From Staphylospora marina (GTDB lineage: Bacteria > Bacillota > Bacilli > Thermoactinomycetales > Thermoactinomycetaceae), in the NCBI RefSeq assembly GCF_003856495.1, contig NZ_CP034118.1:1468001-1532000 (forward strand): DNA of 64,000 bases. Direction: 5' to 3'. Within the stretch, counting starts at the first letter, position 1. Each line of letters begins with the position of its first letter. The position numbers were made by a program, and so were the translations under genes. The notes below the pieces were generated by a model, which searched no databases, had not been told where the DNA came from, and saw nothing but the letters and a program-made list of their open reading frames with translations. Shown here piece after piece: positions 44,518 to 53,745 of the stretch.

Positions 44518-45624
44518 TCATCGATGCCGGCGGATGTATCTCCCGCAGGGAAGACGGCGGATGATCCCTTTCATTTCAAGGCTCAACACCCGGCGATGAA
44601 ATTCACCCGGCGAAATGCTCCCGCCGATTCCGGCCATCCAGTCCGCCAGATGAATGGGGTTTTCCCCGATCCGATCCAACAGCATGCGGTCGTTTCCGTC
44701 CAACGAATCCCCGTCTGCGACGCCAACGGTCCCAACCGTTTCCCCCGGACGAATCCAGGGCAGTTCTTCAAAAATGTCACCGGCGTCAATCACGCATTTG
44801 GCCCCCTGCTGGATGAGACGAAGCGTTCCCCGGTTCTGCGCGGAAGTGGCCGGACCGGGTACCGCAAACACTTCCCTTCCCTGCTCCGCGCTGAAATCCG
44901 CGGTGATCAGCGAGCCGGATCTCTCCGCGGCTTCCACGACCAGCGTCCCGTAAGACAATCCGCTGATCAACCGGTTCCTGCGGGGAAACAATCCTTTCAG
45001 CGGCCGGGTTCCGGGCGGGCTTTCCGAAATGACCGCTCCTTCCCCGACCAACTTCTCGTACAATCTCCGATGAGAGGGCGGGTAGACGACATCCACTCCC
45101 GAGCCCAACACGGCCACCGTCATTCCCCCGGCATCCAGCGCCGCCCTGTGAGCCTCACCGTCGATCCCGGCTGCCATGCCGCTCACGATGACCATACCGG
45201 CCGAGGCCAGTTCGCGAACCAACAAGCCCGTCATCCGGAGGCCGTACGGCGTGGGCTTCCTCGTTCCCACCACCGCCAGCGAGGGGCGCGTCAACAGCCC
45301 CTTGTCCCCTTTGACGTACAATACCCACGGAGGTTGCGCGATTTCCCGCAACCGTTTTGGATACAAATCTCCGTCATACACCGTCACCGTGTCAATTCCC
45401 AGTTTGTCCAGAAGCTCCTCCGTTTGATCCTCCCGATCCCGGGACCACGTGCTCCGGATGCTTTCCACGGTTTTGGCGGGGACTCCCGTCTTCAACAGAT
45501 CGTCCAGCAAACCGGAAGTCACGGGCTCTCCGGGTGTCCAACCGACGGTGATCAACCGGTCGATCGTGTGCCAACCGACACCCTCGATCGCGTGCATGGC
45601 GATCAATGCCTTCCGTCCTTCCAC
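44518..45624 (-). CDS. dprA: DNA-processing protein DprA
   Basis: Loads RecA on incoming single strands in natural transformation. The 368 residues start at a GTG preceded by AAGGGG. A helix-hairpin-helix-like N-terminus precedes the Rossmann core VVGTRKPTPYGLRMTG and FPRRNRLISGLSYGTLVVEA. A winged-helix C-terminus follows (about 305-365). It lies between sucD and topA as in B. subtilis. Confidence 0.95.
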   Translation of the reverse strand: MEGRKALIAMHAIEGVGWHTIDRLITVGWTPGEPVTSGLLDDLLKTGVPAKTVESIRSTWSRDREDQTEELLDKLGIDTVTVYDGDLYPKRLREIAQPPWVLYVKGDKGLLTRPSLAVVGTRKPTPYGLRMTGLLVRELASAGMVIVSGMAAGIDGEAHRAALDAGGMTVAVLGSGVDVVYPPSHRRLYEKLVGEGAVISESPPGTRPLKGLFPRRNRLISGLSYGTLVVEAAERSGSLITADFSAEQGREVFAVPGPATSAQNRGTLRLIQQGAKCVIDAGDIFEELPWIRPGETVGTVGVADGDSLDGNDRMLLDRIGENPIHLADWMAGIGGSISPGEFHRRVLSLEMKGIIRRLPCGRYIRRHR

Positions 45625-45686
45625 ACCGACGCCCCTTCCGTCACCCGAAACTCATCAATATTCAATCTATTCCGAACCTTGTTCGC

Positions 45687-45720
45687 AAAAAAAGGGAACC
45701 CCCGAAGAAAGAGGTTCCCC
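45687..45720 (-). terminator. Terminator after sucD
   Basis: Stem GGGGAACC/GGTTCCC (arms 45719-45713 and 45700-45694), with a 12-base loop, followed by seven T on the minus strand. Confidence 0.88.
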
Positions 45721-45739
45721 ATCCGTTTTTCCCGGAAGA

Positions 45740-46645
45740 TCATTTTACGGTGATGCACTCTTCGAGCAAACCTCTTTGCTCCAACACACTGACCAGCGTC
45801 TCGCCGATCGAAGAGGGCGTCGGAGCCACTTTCACACCACAGCGCTCGAGGGTGGCGATTTTCTCCGCCGCGGTGCCTTTGCCTCCGGAAATGATGGCCC
45901 CGGCATGACCCATCCGTTTTCCCGGAGGTGCGGTTTGACCGCCGATGAAGCCGACAACCGGTTTGGTCATGTTTGCCTTGATCCATTCGGCAGCCTCTTC
46001 TTCCGCGGTTCCCCCGATCTCACCGATCAAAATGACGGCCTTGGTTTCCGGATCGGCTTCAAACGCTTTCAAACAATCGATGAAGTTGGTACCGTTGACC
46101 GGGTCTCCACCGATTCCCACGGCGGTGGACTGGCCGATTCCGCGGGTGGTCAGCTGATGCACCGCTTCGTAGGTGAGCGTTCCGCTGCGGGAAACGATTC
46201 CCACATGACCTTTCGTGTGAATGTATCCGGGCATGATCCCGATTTTGCATTCTCCGGGTGTGATGACACCGGGGCAGTTCGGACCGACCAGCCGGGTTTT
46301 CTTTCCTTCCATGTACCGTTTGACTTTCACCATGTCCAGCACGGGGATGCCTTCGGTGATGCAGACGACGAGATCCAGACCGGCGTCGGTTGCTTCCATG
46401 ATGGCGTCAGCGGCAAACGCCGGCGGGACGTAGATGACGGACGCGTTTGCACCCGTAGCCTTGACGGCTTGTTCCACGGTGTCGAACACCGGAACGCCTT
46501 CCACTTCGGTGCCGCCTTTCCCCGGGGTCACGCCGCCCACGATTTGAGTGCCGTACTCGATCATCTGCTTCGTGTGGAACAGACCGGTGGCTCCGGTAAT
46601 TCCCTGCACGATCACTTTCGTCTCTTTGTTCACGAAGATGCTCAC
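45740..46645 (-). CDS. sucD: Succinate-CoA ligase subunit alpha
   Basis: TCA cycle; forms ATP or GTP from succinyl-CoA. The 301 residues have the CoA site [19 protein letters not shown] and the phosphohistidine region [14 protein letters not shown]. It follows sucC by 44 bp. Confidence 0.97.
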   Translation of the reverse strand: MSIFVNKETKVIVQGITGATGLFHTKQMIEYGTQIVGGVTPGKGGTEVEGVPVFDTVEQAVKATGANASVIYVPPAFAADAIMEATDAGLDLVVCITEGIPVLDMVKVKRYMEGKKTRLVGPNCPGVITPGECKIGIMPGYIHTKGHVGIVSRSGTLTYEAVHQLTTRGIGQSTAVGIGGDPVNGTNFIDCLKAFEADPETKAVILIGEIGGTAEEEAAEWIKANMTKPVVGFIGGQTAPPGKRMGHAGAIISGGKGTAAEKIATLERCGVKVAPTPSSIGETLVSVLEQRGLLEECITVK

Positions 46646-46689
46646 GGCAAAAAACCACCTTTCTCGGGCTTACATGAAAAGTTCGTCCG

Positions 46690-47850
46690 TTACTTCACCA
46701 GTTCGACGATCTTTTGGGCACCGTCCGCCATCGAATCCGCGGGAACGATGTTCAGACCGGATTCCGCCAGAATCTTCTTGCCGAGCTCCACGTTGGTGCC
46801 TTCCAGACGCACCACGAGAGGCCGATCAAGGCCGATCTGCTTCGCCGCTTCCACCACACCGGTGGCGATGACGTCGCACTTCATGATGCCGCCGAAAATG
46901 TTGACGAAAATGCCTTTCACGTTCGGATCGGAAAGGATGATCTTGAACGCTTCGCGGACTTTTTCCGTCGTGGCGCCGCCACCCACGTCCAGGAAGTTGG
47001 CAGGCTCCCCGCCGTAATGTTTGATAATGTCCATCGTGGCCATGGCCAGACCGGCTCCGTTCACCATGCAGCCGATGTTTCCGTCCAGGGCGATGTAATT
47101 GAGATCAAATTTGGAAGCTTCCACTTCTTTCGGATCTTCTTCATCCAGATCGCGCAGCTCGAGAATGTCCTTGTGACGGAACAGCGCGTTGGAGTCGAAA
47201 TTCAATTTGGCATCCAGCGCCATCACCCGACCGTCCTTCGTGGTGATGAGCGGGTTGATTTCCGCCAGGGCGCAGTCTTTGTCCACAAACGCTTTGTACA
47301 GCCCCAGCATGAATTTGACCGCGAGATTCACTTTGTCCTGCGGGATGTTGATGTTGTATGCGAGACGGCGTGCTTGGAACGGCTGCATTCCGACGGCCGG
47401 ATCAATCACTTCCTTGAAGATCTTCTCCGGCGTTTTGGCGGCAACTTCTTCGATCTCCGTACCGCCTTCTTCGGAAGCCATCATGACCACGCGACCGGTC
47501 GAGCGGTCGATCACCACGCCGACATAGTATTCCTTTTCGATCGGCAGTCCCTCTTCGATCAGCAGGCGTTTCACTTCCTTGCCTTCGGGACCGGTTTGAT
47601 GGGTCACCAGCGTGGACCCGAGCAGCGCTTCCGCATGGGCGCGAACTTCGTCCAGGCTGCGGGCCAGTTTCACACCTCCGGCTTTTCCGCGACCGCCGGC
47701 ATGAATCTGGGCCTTGACCACCCACAGATCGCCACCCAGCTTTTCCGCCGCTTCCACGGCTTCATCCGGCGTGAACGCCACATGGCCATTCGGAACGACA
47801 ACGCCGTACTGTTTCAAAATCTGCTTCCCTTGGTACTCATGTACGTTCAT
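46690..47850 (-). CDS. sucC: Succinate-CoA ligase subunit beta
   Basis: ATP-grasp subunit of succinyl-CoA synthetase, 386 residues, with the start [17 protein letters not shown] and the nucleotide-binding region [27 protein letters not shown] precedes the ATG. The transcript has a leader of about 120 bases with a terminator-like hairpin. Confidence 0.97.
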   Translation of the reverse strand: MNVHEYQGKQILKQYGVVVPNGHVAFTPDEAVEAAEKLGGDLWVVKAQIHAGGRGKAGGVKLARSLDEVRAHAEALLGSTLVTHQTGPEGKEVKRLLIEEGLPIEKEYYVGVVIDRSTGRVVMMASEEGGTEIEEVAAKTPEKIFKEVIDPAVGMQPFQARRLAYNINIPQDKVNLAVKFMLGLYKAFVDKDCALAEINPLITTKDGRVMALDAKLNFDSNALFRHKDILELRDLDEEDPKEVEASKFDLNYIALDGNIGCMVNGAGLAMATMDIIKHYGGEPANFLDVGGGATTEKVREAFKIILSDPNVKGIFVNIFGGIMKCDVIATGVVEAAKQIGLDRPLVVRLEGTNVELGKKILAESGLNIVPADSMADGAQKIVELVK

Positions 47851-47874
47851 CCATGATCCCCCAATCTCGTCGAT

Positions 47875-47925
47875 CCATAAAAAAACGCCAAACTCCGTCC
47901 GGCAACGTTGAAGACCGGCGGCTCC
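47875..47925 (-). promoter_or_regulatory. Terminator-like hairpin in the sucC leader
   Basis: On the minus strand CCGCCGG pairs with CCGGaCGG (47921-47895, one bulge), followed ten bases later by seven T, just 25 bp before sucC. It could attenuate sucCD, or simply be a leaky terminator. Confidence 0.35.
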
Positions 47926-47978
47926 TTCCGTTTCTGGAGAAAGGCGAAAAGAAATTCATACAAGTTTGGCTCATTTGA

Positions 47979-48008
47979 AGTATAACCCGCCAAAAGGGAG
48001 TTTGCCAA
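47979..48008 (-). promoter_or_regulatory. Promoter of sucCD
   Basis: The minus strand has TTGGCA (48008-48003), an 18-bp spacer and TATACT (47984-47979). It lies after the terminator of the small membrane-protein gene. Confidence 0.7.
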
Positions 48009-48059
48009 CCTTCACGGGCGATTCTTTGACGGCCGGGAATCCCCGCGGGCGCGTTCCGA

Positions 48060-48104
48060 AAAAAACAAAAGCGGGGAGAGCCCGAAAAAACGCAGGCTCT
48101 CCCC
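48060..48104 (-). terminator. Terminator of the small membrane-protein gene
   Basis: Ten-pair stem GGGGAGAGCC/GGCTCTCCCC with a 12-base loop, followed by gcttttgttttt on the minus strand. Confidence 0.88.
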
Positions 48105-48111
48105 TCCCGGA

Positions 48112-48240
48112 TCACATCGTCAGGGAAATGATGGTGGCAACGATGAAAACGCCCAGCAGGATCACGGCAGACACGGTGGTTCCGATCAACATGTCAAACA
48201 GATCCTGGGCGCCGTGTTCGCGAATTTCTTTATTTTCCAT
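48112..48240 (-). CDS. Small single-pass membrane protein, 42 residues
   Basis: Not recognised. ATG at 48240 with AAGGAGTG nine bases upstream and a stop at 48112, giving 42 residues. The acidic/basic N-terminus (MENKEIREHGAQDLF) precedes one hydrophobic helix (about residues 21-40, IGTTVSAVILLGVFIVATII) and a two-residue tail. A strong terminator 8 bp after the stop and a good ribosome-binding site support translation. It is the first minus-strand gene of the block. It could be a sporulation or stress microprotein or a membrane-complex subunit; the sequence does not decide. Confidence 0.7.
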   Translation of the reverse strand: MENKEIREHGAQDLFDMLIGTTVSAVILLGVFIVATIISLTM

Positions 48241-48446
48241 GGCTCGTTTCACTCCTTCCAAACTTGCGGCCAACGAGAAAACACATGATTCCGCCTGACA
48301 ACACCCTTAGTATACCACGCTCCCTCTTCGAGGAAAACGGGATCACCCGACCCCAAATCCGACAATTCAAGGAAAGCCGGGAATGGACTCCCTTCCGAAC
48401 GCGGATACTGAAACCGTCAGCATTTCATGAGGAAAGGGGTCACAGG

Positions 48447-48914
48447 ATGTCATCCGCCAAAACATTTCGCATCGCAACCATACTCCTCGCGTCTCTCCTG
48501 CTCACGGGTGCCGTCTCCCCGCTTTCGTCCGCACAATCCGTGTCGTCGAACCCTGCCCCCGCCACGTCCCGGCAAAAGGAACAACCGGGTTCCGTCCGGG
48601 AGATCCACCTGTTCACCGTGGAATACAAAACGCGCATCAACGGAGTTGAAAAAGAAGTCTACCGCTTTGATCCCGGAACCGTCGTCGTCCGGCAGGGAGA
48701 ACGCATCCGCTTGGTCATTCACGGATTTCACGGCAAGGAGCACCATGTATCCATCCCGGAACTGGATGTCCGCGGGACTGTCCGGAAAGGACAATCGGTT
48801 GCCTTGGAATGGACCGCGAGCCGCCCCGGAGCGTATCGGCTGATCTGTCACAATCATTCCACCGAACAGACGGAAGGTCCGATGATCGCCGATCTTTTGG
48901 TGATCCGTCCGTAA
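48447..48914 (+). CDS. Secreted cupredoxin-domain protein
   Basis: 155 residues. A signal peptide (about 1-29, ending LSSAQS) precedes a single cupredoxin domain. Likely copper ligands are the His of KEHHVSIP, Cys and His of LICHNHSTEQ and Met of EGPM, the His-Cys-His-Met set of mononuclear or CuA-like cupredoxins. GTVVVRQGERIRLVI is the typical first strand. The ATG at 48447 with AGGAAAGGGG upstream is preferred; the open frame further upstream has no site. The electron-transfer partner is not in the window. Confidence 0.75.
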   Translation: MSSAKTFRIATILLASLLLTGAVSPLSSAQSVSSNPAPATSRQKEQPGSVREIHLFTVEYKTRINGVEKEVYRFDPGTVVVRQGERIRLVIHGFHGKEHHVSIPELDVRGTVRKGQSVALEWTASRPGAYRLICHNHSTEQTEGPMIADLLVIRP

Positions 48915-49005
48915 TCCCTCACCGTTCCTTCGTGGACCTCTTCTCACCCCCATGTGATATGATCAAGAAGGTGACAGAAGATTCCCGAATGACGGAGGGG
49001 TTTCG

Positions 49006-49440
49006 GTGCACATCCGCTTTGACACGCCTCACCAGTATGTGCTGATCCACCGGAATGTCAAACACTTGCTGGTGATGTGGAAAAAAGAACACAAACGTGA
49101 TCTGTACATCGTCGAGGATGAAGGAGAGAACATGTTGATCTCCTATCCGGGACAAACCTACACCGAAACGGTGCTGGACGAAATCGAACCTTTGTTGTTC
49201 CAACAATTGGAAGGGGAAGAAGGCACCTTTCCCGTCATCCTGGGAGCGACGTTTACGCATGAAGAGCGGTTGATGGCCATGTATTACCGGCCCGAACGTC
49301 CCCAGGAAGACATTTATTTCTTCGCCGTGGAAGACGGACGAATCCGGGAAATTCCCGAATCGGAATACGAAGCCGTGATTTGCACGTTCATCAGTGAATT
49401 CCCGGAATTTTTTCCGGAACGGGAGGAACCGGCCACCTGA
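49006..49440 (+). CDS. Hypothetical protein resembling DUF1292
   Basis: 144 residues, acidic. A GTG start with GGAGGGG seven bases upstream is the only good start. The C-terminal half (AMYYRPERPQEDIYFFAVED then IPESEYEAV) looks like the short DUF1292/YrzB family, but the match is by eye and weak. There is no signal peptide or membrane segment. It stands alone between the cupredoxin and PH-domain genes; function unknown. Confidence 0.6.
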   Translation: MHIRFDTPHQYVLIHRNVKHLLVMWKKEHKRDLYIVEDEGENMLISYPGQTYTETVLDEIEPLLFQQLEGEEGTFPVILGATFTHEERLMAMYYRPERPQEDIYFFAVEDGRIREIPESEYEAVICTFISEFPEFFPEREEPAT

Positions 49441-49510
49441 AGCGCCGTGCGACCGTGGTGAGCATGAAAACCCCGGTGGTTGGTCCGTACGGGAATGAAT
49501 GGGAGAGATC

Positions 49511-49541
49511 GCCGGACCGGTGTCACGCTCACCGGTCCGGC
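49511..49541. terminator. Perfect 12-pair hairpin between convergent genes
   Basis: gccggaccggtg (49511-49522) and its exact complement (49530-49541), with a seven-base loop, lie between the stops of the DUF1292-like and PH-domain genes. There is no clear T-tract on either side, so it is either a bidirectional terminator of unusual type or a protein/RNA structure. Confidence 0.4.
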
Positions 49542-49566
49542 GTGACGCTGTTCGGTCGAATCCGGC

Positions 49567-49905
49567 TCAGGTCCTGCAGACAAAATCGGCCAGAATGTCA
49601 TAAAACCGTTCGGCCTGTCCGCTGTTTCCGAATTCCAGTACATGGGTTTTTCCGGGCGTCTGAACGGCCACTCTCCTTCTCCCGGAGAAAAAGGATGCTT
49701 TCTCCAGAAACACGGCACCGATCCGGGAATAGGGAACCGTGATCACCGATCTGCCGGCCCTGAACAGGGAACGGTCCACGAACAGCAATCGGCGGGTCGT
49801 CAGTGCAACCAGATCTTTTCTGGATCCGTACACATGAAGCAGATCCTCATCCTCCCACAGGTACTCGGCCGCTTCGTCCAGATGCTTGGCAAGGTTCTCC
49901 GCCAT
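49567..49905 (-). CDS. Bacterial PH-domain-like protein
   Basis: 112 residues from an ATG with GGAGG upstream; the longer open frame has no site. The pattern DLVALTTRRLLFVDRSLF, then IPYSRIGAVFLEK-like and EFGNSGQAERFYDILADF, fits the small bacterial PH (bPH) fold of YvbH-type proteins. No membrane segment. Function unknown. Confidence 0.65.
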   Translation of the reverse strand: MAENLAKHLDEAAEYLWEDEDLLHVYGSRKDLVALTTRRLLFVDRSLFRAGRSVITVPYSRIGAVFLEKASFFSGRRRVAVQTPGKTHVLEFGNSGQAERFYDILADFVCRT

Positions 49906-49988
49906 CCTTTTCCTCCCTCCTTCCGTCCGAACCTGTTCATTTCCATCATTGCCGATTGTCGGGAACCGGCATACCTTTTCATCCCGTG

Positions 49989-50030
49989 TGAAAGGGAGTC
50001 TGCCGACTGCTTTGTCGGTCAGACTCCCTC
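49989..50030 (-). terminator. Terminator after hemZ
   Basis: Arms 49994-50007 and 50014-50028 form a stem of about 14 pairs (GGGAGTCTG..CGAC) with a short loop, followed by ttcac on the minus strand. The U-tract is weak. Confidence 0.7.
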
Positions 50031-50062
50031 TTTCCGCCTTCCGTGGTGTCCGGTCCCGTCTC

Positions 50063-51559
50063 CTAAAGACCGTAGGCTTCATCCAGTGCCTGCAATTTAT
50101 CGCGGATCTGATCCCTGTACGTCTGAATGTAGGCGAGCGGCTCCTTGGGATTGGGCCAACGGATCACTTTGCCGGTACCCGGCGGCATGATCTTGCTCAC
50201 CGCTCCGCAGCCCAATCCGATGATGGTGTGACGTTCCTCCATGATGATGATGTTGTACAAACTTTCATGGCCCGGCAGGGCATAGCCTACGTTTTCCTGA
50301 TTGCCCAGAATGTTTTTTTGCCGGTACAGATAATACGGAACGTACCCTTTTTCCGCCGCCCACTCCCGGGCCATGCGGACCATTTCACCGGTCTCGTCTC
50401 TGCCCGCCACCCGGTATTTCTCCCGATTGTTCGTCATGACGGATCCACGTTTGAAAGAAAGGGTGTGCACCGTGATCGATTCGGGGCGAAGTTCGTCCAC
50501 CATCGCCAGCGACTCACGAAATACCTCGATTCCTTCTCCCGGCAGACCGATGATCAGGTCCATGTTGATGTTGTTCAGGCCCAGTTCCCGGGCAAGCCGG
50601 TATTTGTCGAGGGTCTCGCGCACCGTGTGATGCCGGCCGATCAATTTGAGCGTATCTTCCCGGAAGCTTTGCGGATTGATGCTGATGCGGTCGACCTTGC
50701 GCCGTTTCATGAGCGAAATTTTTTCTTCGTCCAGCGTATCCGGCCGGCCCGCTTCCACCGTCAGTTCGCGAACGGATTCAAATCCCGGGATGTGCCGCTC
50801 CAGCGCGTCGAAGAGATCATCCATTTGTCGGGCGGAAATGGAAGTGGGCGTGCCGCCTCCGAAATATACGGTCGTCACCGGCAAGTTTGCCCGACGGATC
50901 CATGCGCCCACCGCTTCCACTTCCTCGTGCAATCCCTTCAAAAATTCGGTCACCGAACCGGTTCTTCCCTGAATGGAATAGGCCGGGAACGTACAATAGG
51001 CGCATTTGGTCGGACAAAACGGAATGCCGACATACAGGCTCACTTCTTTGTCCAAGTCGTACAAATCCGGCAACACCGTCCGTTGTCTGCGGACGATCTC
51101 CCTCAATACGGCGATCTTGTCCGGGTGCAAGCGATACTGCTCCCGGAGTTCTTTCTCCGCCTCTTCTTCCGTCATCCCGCCAAGCAGCATGGAGTGAAGC
51201 AGTTTGGTGGGACGGACACCGGTGAGAATTCCCCACGGCTGCCGGGTTCCGGTCCATTGCTCAAGCAGCTCCAAAAAAACGAAACTGATCGCCTGCTTCA
51301 CCTTTTTCCTGTATCCCTTGTCATCCAGTCCCGCGGGAACCCGGCGGGAATGCTTCATTTCATACCTTTTGCCGTCCGCGGGAATGAACAGTTCCGCCCA
51401 TACCTCCACCGGCCGCCCTTCGGTCACCTCGAACGTGACCCGGCCGTCGGCGTCATCGCCTCCGTCCATGATTTTCACTTCTTCGAAAAACAGTCCGGCA
51501 ATCAATTCGAGATCGCGGCCATATGCGGATTGTATTCCACGCACTTCAAATTTCACCAT
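50063..51559 (-). CDS. hemZ: Radical SAM coproporphyrinogen III oxidase-like HemZ
   Basis: Oxygen-independent coproporphyrinogen oxidase family. The 498 residues start MVKFEVRGIQSAYG; an upstream ATG lacks a site and family support. The radical SAM cluster is CPTKCAYC (about residues 180-190), followed by YFGGGTPTSISA and NLDLIIGLPGEG-like GLNNINMDLIIGLPGEG. An N-terminal extension of about 150 residues is typical of HemZ. The reaction is inferred from the family. Confidence 0.9.
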   Translation of the reverse strand: MVKFEVRGIQSAYGRDLELIAGLFFEEVKIMDGGDDADGRVTFEVTEGRPVEVWAELFIPADGKRYEMKHSRRVPAGLDDKGYRKKVKQAISFVFLELLEQWTGTRQPWGILTGVRPTKLLHSMLLGGMTEEEAEKELREQYRLHPDKIAVLREIVRRQRTVLPDLYDLDKEVSLYVGIPFCPTKCAYCTFPAYSIQGRTGSVTEFLKGLHEEVEAVGAWIRRANLPVTTVYFGGGTPTSISARQMDDLFDALERHIPGFESVRELTVEAGRPDTLDEEKISLMKRRKVDRISINPQSFREDTLKLIGRHHTVRETLDKYRLARELGLNNINMDLIIGLPGEGIEVFRESLAMVDELRPESITVHTLSFKRGSVMTNNREKYRVAGRDETGEMVRMAREWAAEKGYVPYYLYRQKNILGNQENVGYALPGHESLYNIIIMEERHTIIGLGCGAVSKIMPPGTGKVIRWPNPKEPLAYIQTYRDQIRDKLQALDEAYGL

Positions 51560-51815
51560 GATATCCGCACCATCCCCGAATGTGACGGCGCGTTCCCCCT
51601 TTTGCTCATGCATGTCTCAAAAAAGTCTACTGGAAGCCTCCCCGAAAATCAATGAAAGATCCTCCCCGACACGCCAGGGTTGATTTTCCTTTTTTCGTCA
51701 AAAATATCCAATAGACCAAAAATATTTGTAAATTTTTTAACAACCACCCAAGTAGCGAAAAAAATCATTTATAATAAGATTGCAACCGCACCAATCCATC
51801 AGAGAGGAGATCCCG

Positions 51816-52766
51816 ATGAAAAAGGCTGCAGGCTTCCTCGCCGGAGCCGTGCTGCTGTCTGCGGCTGTGGCCATTCCGGTTTCCGCCGGAAAAAGCGATC
51901 CGACCCAGATTTTCTTCACCGGCGGATCGCTGGAAAATCCGGTCATCTATCAAATGGATGCCGAAACAACCGCAGCCAAAAAAGTGACAAACGGCAGCTC
52001 CGTCGACGTGTCGCCGGACGGGAAAAAGCTGGCATTCATCAAAAATGACAGCGTGTACGTCTCGGACATCAACGGGAAAAACCAGGTGCGTTTGACGAAT
52101 GTCAAATTCCCGACCTATGACGCATCTCCCCGTTGGTCGCCCGACGGAACGCGCATCGCTTTTTCCCGCAGTGACGGTCAGATCTATGTGATTGACGTCA
52201 AGAGCAAACAACTGGCCCAACTCACTACCACCGAAGAGAACGTCGTCAATTCCGAACCTGACTGGTCTCCGGAAGGCGACAAAATCGTCTTCCACTCCAA
52301 TCGCACCGGACGCAGCCACATTTTCATCATGAATGCGGACGGAAGCGATGTGAAGCAGCTGACCGGGGATGACAAAAACGAGACTGCCGAATACGGAGCC
52401 AGGTTCTCTCCGGACGGTTCGAAAATCGTTTACGGTTCCACCCGTGAAGGAAATATCGACATCTACGTCATGAACGCGGACGGAAGCAGACAAACCAATC
52501 TGACCGCCGACACGGACAAACCGGTGTCGAGCCCCGTCTGGTCCTCCGACGGACAGTCCATTCTCTATTCGGTCAACGGGGATCCGGAAAGCGGGGAACA
52601 GCATTTTTACCTGATGGACAAGGACGGTTCCGGCAAAACGACCATCAACATGAAGGTACCGTTTGCCATCCCGTCCGATTGGCAAAAGATCATTCAACCC
52701 GAGCAAAAAACATCTTCCCTGCGTTCCACCATTGAAGAACTGACCGACTTCCTTTTTGACAACTGA
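51816..52766 (+). CDS. Secreted TolB-like beta-propeller protein
   Basis: 316 residues. A signal peptide (about 1-27, ending VSAGKS) is followed by five to six PD40-type repeats (SPDGKKLAF, SPDGTRIAF, SPEGDKIVF, SPDGSKIVYG, SSDGQSILYS) that fold into a propeller. There is no peptidase domain. AGAGGAG precedes the ATG. An A/T-rich upstream region contains TATAAT at 51770-51775. The role is unknown, probably a wall or extracytoplasmic scaffold. Confidence 0.82.
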   Translation: MKKAAGFLAGAVLLSAAVAIPVSAGKSDPTQIFFTGGSLENPVIYQMDAETTAAKKVTNGSSVDVSPDGKKLAFIKNDSVYVSDINGKNQVRLTNVKFPTYDASPRWSPDGTRIAFSRSDGQIYVIDVKSKQLAQLTTTEENVVNSEPDWSPEGDKIVFHSNRTGRSHIFIMNADGSDVKQLTGDDKNETAEYGARFSPDGSKIVYGSTREGNIDIYVMNADGSRQTNLTADTDKPVSSPVWSSDGQSILYSVNGDPESGEQHFYLMDKDGSGKTTINMKVPFAIPSDWQKIIQPEQKTSSLRSTIEELTDFLFDN

Positions 52767-52767
52767 A

Positions 52768-52810
52768 TTCGGCAAAAGCCCCCGACACCCGTTCGGGGGC
52801 TTTTGCCGAA
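52768..52810. terminator. Symmetric terminator between TolB-like and CAP genes
   Basis: 18-base perfect inverted repeat (TTCGGCAAAAGCCCCCGA and its complement, loop six bases). The T-tract forms part of the stem. It ends only 20 bp before the CAP gene start. Confidence 0.75.
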
Positions 52811-52830
52811 TGATGCCGGAGGTGTGAAAT

Positions 52831-53583
52831 TTGAAACGAATTCCCCTGCTCATATCCGCTCTTGTGCTGGTTTCTCCCACCGCCTGCACATCGTTGCATT
52901 CCGTGGCGGAAGCACCGGCACCCCGCCAAGAACAGGCCATGCCCTCTCCGGATTCCGTTGCCCTGGAGCAAGAAACGGAAAGTCCGGAGACTCCCCCATC
53001 CACCGAGGACAAACCCTCCGAACCGGAAAAACGGGAGGAGCCGAAGCCTGCTCCCGCCAAAAAAGAATCACCTCCGGAGTCTTCCAAATCTCAAGAAGCA
53101 ACCAAAGAATCTCCCGGAAAAAACAAAGTGGAGACCACCCGCAAAACCACTCCTTCCCAGGAAAAGAAGCCGGCCTCCTCAACCAACGATGACCAGCTTC
53201 ATCCGTACGAAGCCGAGGTCATCCGACTGGTGAACGAAGAACGGAAAAAACGGGGCCTTTCTCCCTTGAAAACAAATCCGGAAGTCTCCCGTCTCGCCCG
53301 GATGAAATCGGACGACATGCGAAAAAACGGGTATTTCTCCCATCAATCTCCCACCTTGGGATCCCCGTTTGACATGCTGAAACGTGCAGGCATCCGGTAC
53401 CGTCTCGCCGGAGAAAACATCGCCGCCGGACAGCGTACCCCGAAGGATGTGATCAACAGTTGGATGAACAGCGAGGGACATCGGGCCAATATTTTGAATC
53501 CGAATTACACCGAAATCGGTGTGGGTTATGTGACCGGAGGCAATTACGGAACCTATTGGACGCAACTGTTCATCACTCAATAA
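52831..53583 (+). CDS. CAP/SCP-domain (YkwD-like) exported protein
   Basis: 250 residues starting at TTG with GGAGG nine bases upstream. A hydrophobic signal (about 1-19) ends near SPTAC, an imperfect lipobox, so it may be a lipoprotein. A Pro/Glu/Lys-rich linker (about 30-125) precedes the CAP domain (NEERKKRGLSPLKTN, SHQSPTLGSPFDML, GENIAAGQRTPKDVINSWMN, HRANILNPNYTEIGVGY). B. subtilis YkwD/YlbC are related. Function unknown; it is read after the TolB-like gene through a terminator. Confidence 0.85.
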   Translation: MKRIPLLISALVLVSPTACTSLHSVAEAPAPRQEQAMPSPDSVALEQETESPETPPSTEDKPSEPEKREEPKPAPAKKESPPESSKSQEATKESPGKNKVETTRKTTPSQEKKPASSTNDDQLHPYEAEVIRLVNEERKKRGLSPLKTNPEVSRLARMKSDDMRKNGYFSHQSPTLGSPFDMLKRAGIRYRLAGENIAAGQRTPKDVINSWMNSEGHRANILNPNYTEIGVGYVTGGNYGTYWTQLFITQ

Positions 53584-53608
53584 CATCCGAATTCGACAGA
53601 TGCACTTG

Positions 53609-53643
53609 GAATCACCACGCATCAAAAGGTGATTCTTTTTTAT
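53609..53643 (+). terminator. Terminator after the CAP gene
   Basis: Stem GAATCACC/GGTGATTC with an 11-base loop, followed by seven T. Confidence 0.88.
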
Positions 53644-53745
53644 TTGGATAAAGACAGGAATATTTTGGATAAATGGTTTTATTTTGTAAAATAATGTGTT
53701 ATAATGAAAACAGACAGACTATTCCAAAAACGGAGTGTGATCCAC

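Noticed and set aside
47837..48115. A 92-residue minus-strand open frame covering the sucC leader
   Set aside because: It runs through the promoter and two terminator hairpins and overlaps the start of sucC in another frame.
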